Below, one piece after another: positions 17,005 through 26,474 of a DNA stretch of 64,000 bases (positions are counted from its first letter, which is position 1; each line of letters opens with the position of its first letter). The notes below the pieces were generated by a model that was not told the DNA's origin, did not search any database, and worked only from the letters and a program-made list of their open reading frames with translations. Origin of the DNA: GCA-2728135 sp002728135. GTDB lineage: Bacteria > Pseudomonadota > Alphaproteobacteria > UBA828. A program made the translations under genes and the position numbers. The stretch spans positions 1 to 64,000 of the forward strand of contig CAXEND010000013.1 of assembly GCA_963997635.1 (NCBI GenBank), in the 5' to 3' direction.

Positions 17005-18228
17005 TTAAATTGTTAGTAATGGCTGATCTAATCTCAAAACTTTTACTAGATCTCCAATTTTTGCTGATGGGGCATTAGGTTCTCTAATAATTAAACAATC
17101 TGATTGTGCTAAATTACTAATCATGGAACTATCTTGCTTATCAAACGGTTCAACTTTTAAAAATTCCCCCTCAGATATAGTCAACCTCGCCCTTAAATAA
17201 TCTTGGCGTTCATCATTAGCTTTTAAGGGAGATAATAAATGTGCAGAAGAAAATTCTCTTGAATAATGACATTTAACACCAAGCATGGCCTTAATTGCCG
17301 GAAGTACAAAAATCTGCGCACAAATTAATGCTGATACAGGATTGCCAGGCAAACCTATAACAATTTTGTCATATAATTTTCCAAACATAATAGGCTTTCC
17401 TGGCCTTATAGCTACCTTCCAAAATTCGAAATTAAACCCTGCTAACTCTAGAGCACTTTTCATAAAATCGTGGTCTCCAACTGATGCCCCACCAGTTGTA
17501 ATTAATAAATCAGCTCCCTTTGATGCCTCAATTGCTTCAGCGATAGACTTGGGATCATCATCAGCAATTCCAATTTGAATTGAATTAGCACCAAAATTTG
17601 AGATAGCAGCTGCCAGGGCTGAACCATTAGAACTTATAATTTGGTTTTCTCCAATTTGCTCTCCAGGTAGAACTATCTCATTCCCATTAGAAAGAATTGC
17701 TACATTTGGCTTTCGAACAACACTAAGCCAAGGAATATTCATCGCCGCCAAGAGGCCTAATGACCTTGGGTTTACCCAATCACCTTTATGTAAAAGTTTT
17801 TCACCATTCTTAAAATCTAAACCGGCAGGACGAATGTAATCACCTTGATCAGCCGTTAAATTAACCGTTACATAATCTGCAGATGACATTTTTGAAGTAT
17901 TTTCTTGAATTACAATACAATTGGCACCAATTGGAACACGAGCTCCTGTAAAAATTCTAACTGCTTCTCCTGCATTAATTTTCTTTGGAAAATTTTTTCC
18001 AGCAGGGATTTCTCCTACAACCTTTATTTTTACTGGCACTTTGTTTACATCTTCAGCTCTTAAAGCGTAACCATCCATTGCTGAAACAGGGAAGGGAGGA
18101 TGGGTCCTCCTAGCTAAAGCATCTTTAGCAAGAACTCTTCCTAGAGAATTCTCTAAACTTATAGTTTCAGCTGGAAGCAATTCACATGAATTTGATATTC
18201 TCTCAAGAGCAGACTTAACTGATATCAT
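17005..18228 (-). CDS. moeA: Molybdopterin molybdenumtransferase MoeA
   Basis: MoeA inserts molybdate into adenylylated molybdopterin, finishing the molybdenum cofactor. The 407-residue protein begins MISVKSALERI and contains PPFPVSAMDGYAL, the GEIPAGK stretch, TGARVPIGANCIVIQE, the MPT-binding domain LLITTGGASVGDHDF (catalytic Asp) and GLPGNPVSA, then the small C-terminal beta domain. A TTG at 18246, overlapping moaC, would add six residues; the ATG at 18228 fits the family start better. It follows moaC. Confidence 0.95.
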   Translation of the reverse strand: MISVKSALERISNSCELLPAETISLENSLGRVLAKDALARRTHPPFPVSAMDGYALRAEDVNKVPVKIKVVGEIPAGKNFPKKINAGEAVRIFTGARVPIGANCIVIQENTSKMSSADYVTVNLTADQGDYIRPAGLDFKNGEKLLHKGDWVNPRSLGLLAAMNIPWLSVVRKPNVAILSNGNEIVLPGEQIGENQIISSNGSALAAAISNFGANSIQIGIADDDPKSIAEAIEASKGADLLITTGGASVGDHDFMKSALELAGFNFEFWKVAIRPGKPIMFGKLYDKIVIGLPGNPVSALICAQIFVLPAIKAMLGVKCHYSREFSSAHLLSPLKANDERQDYLRARLTISEGEFLKVEPFDKQDSSMISNLAQSDCLIIREPNAPSAKIGDLVKVLRLDQPLLTI

Positions 18229-18232
18229 ATTA

Positions 18233-18733
18233 TTAACTTTCAGCAATTAAGCTATTTGATAATTTATATTCTTCCGACTTACCACCTGATTTATAAGTTA
18301 GCTTTGTATCTGAAATTACCATACTTCTATCAACTGCTTTACACATGTCATAAATTGTTAGAGCTGTTACTGACACAGCTACCAATGCCTCCATTTCAAC
18401 GCCAGTTTTCCCGTCCACTTCACATGAACCTTTAATTTCTATGTAATTATTCTCTTTATCAATTTTGAATTCAACAGTAATTGAGGAAATATTTAAAGGA
18501 TGACAAAGGGGAATTAATTGAGAAGTATTTTTAGCAGCCATAATTCCTGCCACTCTGGCAACAGACAGGACATCTCCTTTGGGCAAACCTTCCCTTAAGA
18601 CTAAATCTAGTGTTTCTGGCAACATAGAAACTCTTGAATAAGCATTAGCTATCCTACGAGAAGCTATTTTATCACCTACGTTTACCATATTGGCCCTTCC
18701 TTGAGAGTCTAAATGGCTCAGTTGTTTATTCAT
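18233..18733 (-). CDS. moaC: Cyclic pyranopterin monophosphate synthase MoaC
   Basis: MoaC performs the second step of molybdopterin synthesis, forming cyclic pyranopterin monophosphate from the MoaA product. The 166 residues include NMVNVGDKIASRRIANA, KGDVLSVARVAGIMAAK, the active-site LIPLCHPL segment, GVEMEALVAVSVTALTIYDM and the C-terminal KSGGKS loop. Length and motifs are normal. Its 3' end abuts moeA. Presence of moaC and moeA implies molybdoenzymes elsewhere in the genome. Confidence 0.97.
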   Translation of the reverse strand: MNKQLSHLDSQGRANMVNVGDKIASRRIANAYSRVSMLPETLDLVLREGLPKGDVLSVARVAGIMAAKNTSQLIPLCHPLNISSITVEFKIDKENNYIEIKGSCEVDGKTGVEMEALVAVSVTALTIYDMCKAVDRSMVISDTKLTYKSGGKSEEYKLSNSLIAES

Positions 18734-18760
18734 TGACTCGTTCCTTTTGGGTCAGACTTT

Positions 18761-19558
18761 CTAATTTTTATTGCCTAATAATTGGCGTGTCGCTTGGACA
18801 AGGTCATTTTGTTTCATTAAGGATTCACCAACTAAAAATCTCCCCACCTTTGAGTGGAGCATCCTTACAATATCTTCATTTGAATATATACCGCTCTCAG
18901 AAACAACGTCGATTCCTTTAGGTACGAGGGACATTAATCTTTCGGTTGTATTTAAATTTATCTCGAGTGTTTTTAAATTACGATTATTTATACCAATAAG
19001 ATCAACATCTAAATCACATGTTCTTTCTAGTTCTCTTTCATCATGAACTTCTACTAAAACACACAAACCAAGCCTTCTAGCTTCTTTAGACAAATCTGAG
19101 GCTAAATAATCATCAATTGCTGCCATGATTAATAAGATACAATCAGCACCTATCGCTCTGGTTTCATAAACCTGATATGGATCAAGTATGAAATCTTTCC
19201 TCAAAATAGGCAATTTTACTGCTTTACGAACATCTATTAAATGTTCGTTATGACCAGAAAAATAATTTCTTTCCGTCAAAACTGATATGCAACTTGCACC
19301 TCCAGTTTCGTACTGTAAAGCAAGGTCTACAGGATCAAAATCATCCCGGATAATACCCCTGCTGGGAGAAGATTTCTTTATTTCTGCTATTAACCCGACG
19401 CCTCTATCTATAACAGATTCGGATAATATCTTCTTAAAACCTAAGGTATCTGGTGCACATTCTGCATCAGAGCGTATAGATGAACTAGAAATAGTTTTTT
19501 GAATACGTTTTAGTTCTTCAAGTTTATTTGAGCAAATTTGTGATAAAATATTTTTCAC
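18761..19558 (-). CDS. trpC: Indole-3-glycerol phosphate synthase
   Basis: TrpC closes the indole ring in tryptophan synthesis. The 265-residue TIM barrel has the family motifs VGLIAEIKKSSPSRG (catalytic Lys), ISVLTERNYFSG, LPILRKDFILDPYQVYETRA (Lys and Glu), DLIGINNRNLKTLEI and VVSESGIYSNEDI. It starts at GTG, about 11 bases after trpD, and is a single-domain enzyme without TrpF fusion. It stands in the order trpG-trpD-trpC-moaC-moeA. Confidence 0.97.
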   Translation of the reverse strand: MKNILSQICSNKLEELKRIQKTISSSSIRSDAECAPDTLGFKKILSESVIDRGVGLIAEIKKSSPSRGIIRDDFDPVDLALQYETGGASCISVLTERNYFSGHNEHLIDVRKAVKLPILRKDFILDPYQVYETRAIGADCILLIMAAIDDYLASDLSKEARRLGLCVLVEVHDERELERTCDLDVDLIGINNRNLKTLEINLNTTERLMSLVPKGIDVVSESGIYSNEDIVRMLHSKVGRFLVGESLMKQNDLVQATRQLLGNKN

Positions 19559-19569
19559 GACTGCTTTTC

Positions 19570-20586
19570 CTAAGACATATTTGAAATTTCAATAAGATGT
19601 TCTAATGTTTTTGTTGCTTTTCCACTGTCAATACCATCTGCAGCAATATTAATCCCATCTTTTAAGTCTTTTGCTATTCCCCCGATCAATAGCATTGCGC
19701 CAGCATTTAATAAAACAATGTCTCTTATAGGGTTTTTATATCCACCTAATAAAGCTCTCATCATCTCTGCGTTTTCCTCAGATGTCCCCCCCTTTAGGTC
19801 ATCTAATTTAGCACGTGGTATACCAACATCCTCCGGAATCAAACTAAATTGATTAATTTTTCCTTTGTGGAGCTCCACAATATTTGTGGTATCAGTGGTA
19901 GTAATTTCATCAAGACCATCTTCGCCATGAACTACCCAAACACGTTCTGAGCCAAATTTGCTTAAAACCCTAGCCATAGGCTCTAACCATTTTTTGTCAT
20001 ATACACCAATAAGCTGGAACTTTGTATCTGCCGGATTTGAGAGTGGCCCCAAAAGGTTAAAGATTGTCCTTGTTCCGAGATCAACTCTCGTTGAAGCTAC
20101 ATTTTTCATAGCAAGATGATGTCTAGGAGCATATATAAACCCGATACCTGTTTTTTTTATGCAATTTTCAATAATTCTCACCTCAGTTTCAGTATTAACT
20201 CCTAAAGCTGATAGAATATCAGCAGAACCAGATTTAGATGTTAGAGCCTTATTCCCGTGCTTAGCCACTACAAGACCCGAGGCCGCTACAACTATAGCCG
20301 ATGCAGTACTTATGTTGAAAGTTCCACTAGCGTCACCTCCAGTGCCAGCTGTATCAACAGCACCTTCTGGAACATTTACTTTTACTGAACGTTCACGCAT
20401 AATTCGCACACCTCCAGTAAGTTCATCTATAGTTTCACCTCTGACTCTAAGTGCGAGTAAAAGCCCGCCCATTTGTGATGGCGTTAGCTCCCCTGCCATC
20501 ATATTATCAAATATAAAGGCAGACTCATCTTCAGAAAGATAAGCACCACTTCCTACTATATTAAGCAATCTCTTAATTTCAGACAC
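19570..20586 (-). CDS. trpD: Anthranilate phosphoribosyltransferase
   Basis: TrpD attaches phosphoribosyl from PRPP to anthranilate. The 338 residues show the PRPP-binding loop DTAGTGGDASGTFNIST near residue 82, the anthranilate region KHGNKALTSKSGSADIL, FIYAPRHHLAMK and the metal-site Asp-Glu in VVHGEDGLDEIT. The start is GTG. The protein is not fused to TrpG, whose separate gene lies just upstream. Confidence 0.97.
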   Translation of the reverse strand: MSEIKRLLNIVGSGAYLSEDESAFIFDNMMAGELTPSQMGGLLLALRVRGETIDELTGGVRIMRERSVKVNVPEGAVDTAGTGGDASGTFNISTASAIVVAASGLVVAKHGNKALTSKSGSADILSALGVNTETEVRIIENCIKKTGIGFIYAPRHHLAMKNVASTRVDLGTRTIFNLLGPLSNPADTKFQLIGVYDKKWLEPMARVLSKFGSERVWVVHGEDGLDEITTTDTTNIVELHKGKINQFSLIPEDVGIPRAKLDDLKGGTSEENAEMMRALLGGYKNPIRDIVLLNAGAMLLIGGIAKDLKDGINIAADGIDSGKATKTLEHLIEISNMS

Positions 20587-20607
20587 CGATTATCTCTCAT
20601 ATAGTTT

Positions 20608-21174
20608 TTATAAAATATTTAAAAAGTTTTTTAGTAAATCATGACCATGTTCACTAGCAATACTCTCAGGGTGAAATTGCACACCGTGGATTTCATATTT
20701 TTTATGGGATACTCCCATAATAATACCATCAGAAGTCTGAGCTGTTATTTTTAAATCATCTGGTAGACTTTCTCTTTCTATAATCAAAGAGTGATATCGA
20801 GTTGCTGAAAATGGAGAAGGCAAACCTTTAAATATTCCAGATTCATCATGATGAATAAGACTTAATTTTCCATGTACTGGTGCGTCTGCACGAGTTATAA
20901 TTCCGCCAAATGCCTGTCCAATAGATTGATGCCCCAAACAAACACCTAGGACTGGGATAAGACCTGAAATATTATTTAATAAATCAACACATATACCAGC
21001 CCGGCTAGGGTCAGATGGCCCAGGTGAGATAATGATTCCGCTTGGATTTAACTTAATTGCATCATTTACTGAAATCTCATCGTTACGATAGACTTTAACT
21101 AGTTGACCAAGTTCACCAAAATAATGAACCAAGTTATATGTAAAACTATCATAGTTATCTATAAGTAAGAGCAT
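20608..21174 (-). CDS. trpG: Anthranilate synthase glutamine amidotransferase subunit
   Basis: TrpG supplies ammonia from glutamine to TrpE. The 188-residue class I amidotransferase contains IISPGPSDP, the nucleophile-Cys elbow GVCLGHQSIGQAFGG and the His-Glu pair in GVQFHPESIASEHG. Bacteria often use the same protein with PabB for folate synthesis. TrpE normally lies directly upstream, but here two plus-strand genes separate them, so trpG-D-C-moaC-moeA must have its own promoter in 21175-21300. Confidence 0.95.
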   Translation of the reverse strand: MLLLIDNYDSFTYNLVHYFGELGQLVKVYRNDEISVNDAIKLNPSGIIISPGPSDPSRAGICVDLLNNISGLIPVLGVCLGHQSIGQAFGGIITRADAPVHGKLSLIHHDESGIFKGLPSPFSATRYHSLIIERESLPDDLKITAQTSDGIIMGVSHKKYEIHGVQFHPESIASEHGHDLLKNFLNIL

Positions 21175-21243
21175 TATGACTAGCCTGAAAAAACAAAAGT
21201 AGTTAGTTAATATACATTAAAAATGGTATGTGAACCAATAAAC

Positions 21244-21263
21244 AATTGTTAACCATAACAATT
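21244..21263. promoter_or_regulatory. Perfect 8-bp dyad in the divergent trpG/methyltransferase spacer
   Basis: AATTGTTA (21244-21251) is an exact inverted repeat of TAACAATT (21256-21263), separated by ACCA. It lies in the 126-base spacer between divergently transcribed trpG and the methyltransferase and has no T-run, so an operator is likelier than a terminator. The all-but-two A/T composition makes chance possible. Confidence 0.35.
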
Positions 21264-21300
21264 AACAAATAAGAAACTTGCTTCATAAGGTTAGGTAATT

Positions 21301-21921
21301 TTGTCAAACAGTAAATATAAAAATATTGCTTTGGCATATGATTTTTTGGATTGGCCATTTGAATATTTTCGTTACAAAGCAATAAGAAAGAATATTTTTT
21401 CTGGGCTTAGCGGGCATATTCTTGATGCTGGTATTGGAACAGGACGAAATATAATCTTTTATCCCAAAAACTCTAATGTTATTGGAATAGATAATAGCAC
21501 TCAAATGCTAAAAATAAGCGAGAAACGACTAAGTAATACTAATTCAGATAATATTACATTAGTAGCAAACGATGTTCAATCTTGTGCATTTAGGAGTAAT
21601 ACTTTTGATTCAATAGTTGTTACTTTTATGTTTTGCACTTTGAATAAAGAGCAACAGTTAGAAGCACTAAAAGAACTTCATAGAGTTTTAAAACCTAACG
21701 GTATTATCAAAATTCTTGATTATAATTATTCTCAGATACCAATTCGTAAACTTATAATGAAAATTTGGGCACCTTGGGTATATCTAGCTTATGGGGCTGG
21801 GTTTAATAGAGCACTAGACATAAACACAATTAAAGGATCTGGATTAAAAAAAACTTCCCAACATTTTGTATACAAAGATATGATCAGTATTTCAACTTTT
21901 GAAACCTCAAATGAAAACTAA
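21301..21921 (+). CDS. Class I SAM-dependent methyltransferase, UbiE/PmtA-like
   Basis: The 206-residue protein carries the SAM-binding motif I ILDAGIGTGRN (about 40-50), a motif II acidic residue in VIGIDNSTQML and the post-motif FDSIVVTFMFCTLNKEQQ with LHRVLKPNGIIKILDY. These patterns fit the Methyltransf_11 superfamily and resemble UbiE and phosphatidylethanolamine methyltransferases; the substrate cannot be told. It starts at TTG with AAGG upstream. With the next gene, which it overlaps by 11 bases, it forms a two-gene unit inserted between trpG and trpE. Confidence 0.8.
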   Translation: MSNSKYKNIALAYDFLDWPFEYFRYKAIRKNIFSGLSGHILDAGIGTGRNIIFYPKNSNVIGIDNSTQMLKISEKRLSNTNSDNITLVANDVQSCAFRSNTFDSIVVTFMFCTLNKEQQLEALKELHRVLKPNGIIKILDYNYSQIPIRKLIMKIWAPWVYLAYGAGFNRALDINTIKGSGLKKTSQHFVYKDMISISTFETSNEN

Positions 21922-22783
21922 AATAAAGCTCTCATATATAAAGATATGTTTTTTCTTTATATTTTGTAATTTTATAATATTAACCAATGTAATAAATGAA
22001 GAAATTAACTCAGCTGAACAAGCTGAATCAGATAAAGTTCCATCAATTTTTAGCCATAATGGATCAACTCATTACTCGGGAAAAGTTTCTTATATTTCAA
22101 TAGTGATTGATGACTTAGGTCATTCTCGAACAAAACTTAATGCATTTCTTACATTACCTAAATTTATTACTTTAGCTTTTTTGCCATATACTAGTAATGC
22201 AAAATATTTTTCATCAATAGCATACAAAAGGGGGCATGATATACTCCTACATTTGCCGATGGAGGCACTAGATTCTAATGCAGACCCAGGCCCAACTACA
22301 CTTAAGGTAAATAGCAAAAAAAAACAATTTCTTGATTTGCTAACACGAAATCTTGATTCAATAGAATCATTTGTCGGTGTGAATAATCATATGGGTAGCA
22401 AACTCTCCAAAAATAAGGTGGCTCTTCAGATTATTATGAATGAACTATCTAAAAGAAATGTTTTTTATTTAGATTCATTAACCATTCAAAATAGTTTGGG
22501 CTGGTTAATAGCCAGAGATTATGGCATCCCATTTGCAAAGCGTGATGTATTCATTGACCATTCAATTAATAAATTAGATATAAAAAAACAACTTCATAAA
22601 CTTGAACAAATAGCCCATAGAAAAGGTTATGCTGTTGGGATTGGACACCCCCACATGATAACCCTATATGAATTGTCTGAATGGATTCCATTGGCAGAAA
22701 ATCGTGGAATAAAATTTGTGCCATTAAGTAAAATCGTTAGAATGGAATGTAAATGTGATCTTTATCCAGAAAACTTATACTAG
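21911..22783 (+). CDS. Divergent polysaccharide deacetylase, YibQ family (DUF610)
   Basis: The 290-residue protein has an N-terminal membrane anchor or signal peptide (about residues 10-26), then a NodB-like fold in the divergent form: YISIVIDDLGHSR, LAFLPYTSNA, DILLHLPMEAL, FVGVNNHMGSKL, YLDSLT and AVGIGHPHMITL. These match the YibQ/DUF610 family, usually found beside envC or ctpA in proteobacteria and thought to act on cell-envelope glycans; the substrate is unproven. A TTG at 21899 is an alternative start. It converges on trpE. Confidence 0.88.
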   Translation: MKTKIKLSYIKICFFFIFCNFIILTNVINEEINSAEQAESDKVPSIFSHNGSTHYSGKVSYISIVIDDLGHSRTKLNAFLTLPKFITLAFLPYTSNAKYFSSIAYKRGHDILLHLPMEALDSNADPGPTTLKVNSKKKQFLDLLTRNLDSIESFVGVNNHMGSKLSKNKVALQIIMNELSKRNVFYLDSLTIQNSLGWLIARDYGIPFAKRDVFIDHSINKLDIKKQLHKLEQIAHRKGYAVGIGHPHMITLYELSEWIPLAENRGIKFVPLSKIVRMECKCDLYPENLY

Positions 22784-22798
22784 GTTATTCGTATGTTT

Positions 22799-24316
22799 TT
22801 AAGATCGTCCTTCTAGAGCAAATCTAACTGCATCTTCTGCTGCCCTAAATAATGCCCTTGCCTTATTAACGGTTTCTTCATATTCAAGTTCAGGATCGCT
22901 ATCGGCAACCACACCACCCCCAGCCTGAACATACATTATGTTATTTTTTATTACTGCGGTCCTAAGTGCAATACAAGTATCCATAGATCCACCAGCCGAA
23001 AAATAACCTACAGCTCCCGCGTAAATACCTCTTTTAGTTTTCTCTAATTCGTCAATAATTTCCATAGCTCTAACCTTTGGTGCACCAGTTACAGTGCCTG
23101 CAGGAAAACCAGCTATCAATGCATCAACAGAGTCTAACCCCTCCCTGAGAGATCCTTCAACATTTGAGACAATATGCATAACGTGAGAATAATGTTCTAT
23201 TATCATCTCATCTGTTACTTTAACACTACCTGTCTTGGCGACTCTTCCAACGTCATTACGACCAAGGTCTAACAACATCAAATGCTCAGCAAGCTCTTTT
23301 GAATCTGAAAGTAAATCTTTTGCAAGAGCATCGTCTTCAGAACGATTTGAACCTCTGGGTCTTGTTCCCGCAATCGGTCTAATAGTAACTTTATCTTCTC
23401 TCAAACGAACTAAGATCTCAGGGCTAGATCCAACTACTGAAAAGTCACCAAAATTTAAGTAATAAAGAAAAGGGGAGGGATTCAGTCTACGTAATGAGCG
23501 GTATAGAGCAAAAGAAGGTAATGGAAAATTTACTTCAAATCTTTGAGACGGAACCACCTGAAAAACATCACCAGAAAATATATATTTTTTTGCAGCCTCA
23601 ACCATTTCTCGATATTCTTCAAGGGAAGTGTTAGAGACAGGCCTACCAAACTTTAAGTTTTTATTTTTGTCATAATTCGGAATTGGTATTGGCAATGGTT
23701 TCTCAAGATCTTTTACGGTCTCAGACAATCTTGTTAGAGCTTGATCATATGCTTCTAGTGCATTTAATTTGATATTAGGCCAAACAGTTGCAACTAAAGA
23801 GATTGTATCTTTTACAGAATCAAAAATTGCCATAATTGTTGGCCTTAGCAATATAGAATCAGGTAGGTCTAATATATCTGGATTAGAATGGGGTAATTTC
23901 TCCATTTGCCTGACCATATCATAGCCAATGTAGCCAACTAACCCAGCTGACATAGGTGGTAAACCTTCTGGGATTTTAATTTGCGACTCACTTAAAAGAT
24001 CTTTTAAGGACTGCAAGGGATTCTTTATACTTTTCTCAAAATTATTTTCATCATTAATTGCATCTTTATTAACTTCTACGGTATTACCCTTACAACGCCA
24101 TATTAAATCTGGTTTTAATCCTATTATTGAATATCTACCCCTGACATCTCCACCTTCAACAGATTCTAGAAGAAAAGCATTTTTCCTTTCATCGGCCAGT
24201 TTTAAAAATACTGATACAGGTGTTTCTAAATCCGCTACAAGATAAGATGAAATAACTTGAGGTCTTCCCTCGTTATATAAAGATGAGAAATGCTTAAAAT
24301 CTATTTTTAGACTCAT
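22799..24316 (-). CDS. trpE: Anthranilate synthase component I
   Basis: TrpE makes anthranilate from chorismate with ammonia from TrpG, the first committed step to tryptophan. The 505-residue protein has an N-terminal regulatory domain and a chorismate-binding core with VVPSQRFEV, SPEILVRL, RPIAGTRPRGS, the catalytic AEHLMLLDLGRNDVGRV, the FPAGTVTGAPKVRAMEII segment and a C-terminal QAGGGVVADSDPE. Its start overlaps the ppiD stop (ATGA-type), so it is cotranscribed with ppiD. Confidence 0.97.
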   Translation of the reverse strand: MSLKIDFKHFSSLYNEGRPQVISSYLVADLETPVSVFLKLADERKNAFLLESVEGGDVRGRYSIIGLKPDLIWRCKGNTVEVNKDAINDENNFEKSIKNPLQSLKDLLSESQIKIPEGLPPMSAGLVGYIGYDMVRQMEKLPHSNPDILDLPDSILLRPTIMAIFDSVKDTISLVATVWPNIKLNALEAYDQALTRLSETVKDLEKPLPIPIPNYDKNKNLKFGRPVSNTSLEEYREMVEAAKKYIFSGDVFQVVPSQRFEVNFPLPSFALYRSLRRLNPSPFLYYLNFGDFSVVGSSPEILVRLREDKVTIRPIAGTRPRGSNRSEDDALAKDLLSDSKELAEHLMLLDLGRNDVGRVAKTGSVKVTDEMIIEHYSHVMHIVSNVEGSLREGLDSVDALIAGFPAGTVTGAPKVRAMEIIDELEKTKRGIYAGAVGYFSAGGSMDTCIALRTAVIKNNIMYVQAGGGVVADSDPELEYEETVNKARALFRAAEDAVRFALEGRS

Positions 24317-26205
24317 GGTTTGGCAAACAACCTCTCGAATGTAGAACCGTTTACCTCTATATTATGCTGAGCCTGAAGAGCAAATCGATATAAGATAATT
24401 GTATCTAATTTTCTTGATTGTTGGATAGAATAAACGGTTGCATTACGTGTGGATTCAAAATTCTCAGGTGATGCGAAGTATTTGTTTAGTGGAATTAAAA
24501 CATGATAGTCAGAATTAATTTTGGCTATTAAAGGGTCACGCGCATTAGCCTTAACAGCAAATAATTTCTGATTTAACTCAGCTGTAATACCATTTTCTTG
24601 ATCAAATTCTGATCGAGAGAGACCATTTATAGTTCTTACCAGAAAATTATTACTTTTTATTATCTCATTTAGTAAAACCCCTGACTTGATTTTTTTACTT
24701 AGATCTTCTGCAATTAACAAACTTTTTTCATTAATCAAATTGGTATTTATATCTTCTTTTACCTTATTAAGTATTTCAGAAAGAGGTTGAATTGAAGATT
24801 CTTCAATATTGTCAACTCTTAGAAGGAAATAACCATCTTCGCCAATTTCATAAAGGTCAGATGTTTCACCAAGGGCAACTGAAAAAGCAGCATTTAAAAT
24901 TTTTTCGGAACCATTAAAAATGGCACTTTTAAAATCACCCACTTTGTCTACACCATAGCTGTCGAAGGGACCTACTTTTGTAATTTGTAAATTTGTTGAA
25001 TTAGCTGCATCCTCAAGTGAACCACCACCTGCTAATATATCTTCCACATTTGCCGAGAGACCATAAAGTGTATCTGTAGCTATTTCAGCAAACATTTGGT
25101 CATAAATTTCATCTTTTATATCTTGATATGGGATTAAACCAGCTTCTTTAACTTCATTAATTAAAAACAAATGCCAGCCAAAAGGGGTTTCTATTGGAGC
25201 GGTTATTTCTCCTCGACCTGTATTGAAAACTCTAATATCTGCTTCTTTTGGTAAAGATCCATTGGTAAGATCTGGAAGTTCAGTAACAACAGCTCCTTGT
25301 TCAGAGGCTATATTTTTTATTTCAATAAATGACTGCCCATTATCTATAGCAGTTTTAAGATTATTTATTAAAACCTCATCACTGGAGAGTATTTGGGTGA
25401 CATCACGTCTCTCGGGAAGCTCAAATTCAGTAGATCTATATTCATATTCTGCAAAAATGTCTTCCTCAGTTAACTCAATCTCATCCTTAACAGCTTCAGA
25501 ATTTAGTCGAAGGATGGATATTGATCGGTACTCAGGATTTCTATACTTTTCAGAATTTTCTTTGTAATAGCTTTCTATATCATTATCTGAGATTAAGTCA
25601 CGATTGTCTAAATCTGATGATATTTTGATAAGCTGCACATCTCTACGTTCCTGATTATATTTTTCAACAAAATCTGCTAAAATTTCAGGAATTTTCCTGT
25701 TAGGATAAATTGAGTCTATTACTTGTTTTGTTAGAATTTCATTTTTAACGCCATTTTCAAAAGACTCTATTGATTTACCACTTCTTTGAAGAGCTCTTTC
25801 ATATAAAAGATTGTTGAATTTTCCATTTTCAATTAGTGCTGGATTTTCTTTAATTATTTGATTGGCAATCATAACATCAGATATGACCATCCCGGAACTT
25901 CTTGCTTCCTCCACTATTAAAGCTTGCTCTACAAGGCGACGTAATATTTGTGTTGGAAGACCTATCTCTCTAGCCTGGTCACCAGTAAAATTTGGATATC
26001 TGGATTGGATTTGGCGCATTTCTGCATTAAATTCTCTTCCAAGAGTTGCTGCTGCAATTTCTGTTTCCCCAACTGAAGCTACAGTATCTGAATTGCCTGG
26101 ACGAAAAACATCGCTAATTCCCCACACAGCAAAACTGAGAGCTAACAAAATTATTATAATTTTTGTGGACCAAGACTTTGTTTGTCCTTTTAAAAATTCA
26201 AACAT
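24313..26205 (-). CDS. ppiD: Peptidylprolyl isomerase, PpiD/SurA-type membrane-anchored foldase
   Basis: PpiD-like proteins are anchored in the inner membrane and assist folding of secreted proteins near the Sec translocon. The 630 residues begin with a cytoplasmic stub and one transmembrane helix (about 15-32), followed by a SurA_N-like helical chaperone region, a central rotamase region (about 240-370, including APIETPFGWHLFLINEV) and a long C-terminal helical part. The parvulin core is weakly conserved, so isomerase activity is uncertain. ppiD followed by trpE is a known alphaproteobacterial order. Confidence 0.9.
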   Translation of the reverse strand: MFEFLKGQTKSWSTKIIIILLALSFAVWGISDVFRPGNSDTVASVGETEIAAATLGREFNAEMRQIQSRYPNFTGDQAREIGLPTQILRRLVEQALIVEEARSSGMVISDVMIANQIIKENPALIENGKFNNLLYERALQRSGKSIESFENGVKNEILTKQVIDSIYPNRKIPEILADFVEKYNQERRDVQLIKISSDLDNRDLISDNDIESYYKENSEKYRNPEYRSISILRLNSEAVKDEIELTEEDIFAEYEYRSTEFELPERRDVTQILSSDEVLINNLKTAIDNGQSFIEIKNIASEQGAVVTELPDLTNGSLPKEADIRVFNTGRGEITAPIETPFGWHLFLINEVKEAGLIPYQDIKDEIYDQMFAEIATDTLYGLSANVEDILAGGGSLEDAANSTNLQITKVGPFDSYGVDKVGDFKSAIFNGSEKILNAAFSVALGETSDLYEIGEDGYFLLRVDNIEESSIQPLSEILNKVKEDINTNLINEKSLLIAEDLSKKIKSGVLLNEIIKSNNFLVRTINGLSRSEFDQENGITAELNQKLFAVKANARDPLIAKINSDYHVLIPLNKYFASPENFESTRNATVYSIQQSRKLDTIILYRFALQAQHNIEVNGSTFERLFAKP

Positions 26206-26474
26206 AATACCTATTGACTAATTTATTATTATGGTTCTGTGTAAATTAAAATTTAATGATAACTTAAAGAGCAAGATAATTTATACCTACAAATTCAATA
26301 ATAGTATTATTTATATAGATAATTCTACTAAAAGAAGATTATTAAGTCTTGCTGGCAAGAAAATAAACTGTGTGTTAGTCCTTTTTGATTTTAAGGATTT
26401 ATTTATTAATCAGACAAATTAGCGGGGACTAACAAAAAATACAAATCTTATGGATTTTTAATTTAGGAGATATA
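26206..26474. other. Divergent intergenic region ppiD / tpiA
   Basis: These 269 AT-rich bases separate divergent ppiD and tpiA and should hold both promoters. A 63-codon open frame at 26231-26422 has no ribosome site and biased Ile/Asn/Lys content typical of chance frames. TTTAGGAGAT just before tpiA is its ribosome-binding site. Confidence 0.5.

Noticed and set aside
26231..26422. Possible small gene of 63 codons in the ppiD/tpiA spacer
   Set aside because: No ribosome site, no recognisable motif, and composition (Ile, Asn, Lys, Tyr) as expected from AT-rich non-coding DNA.
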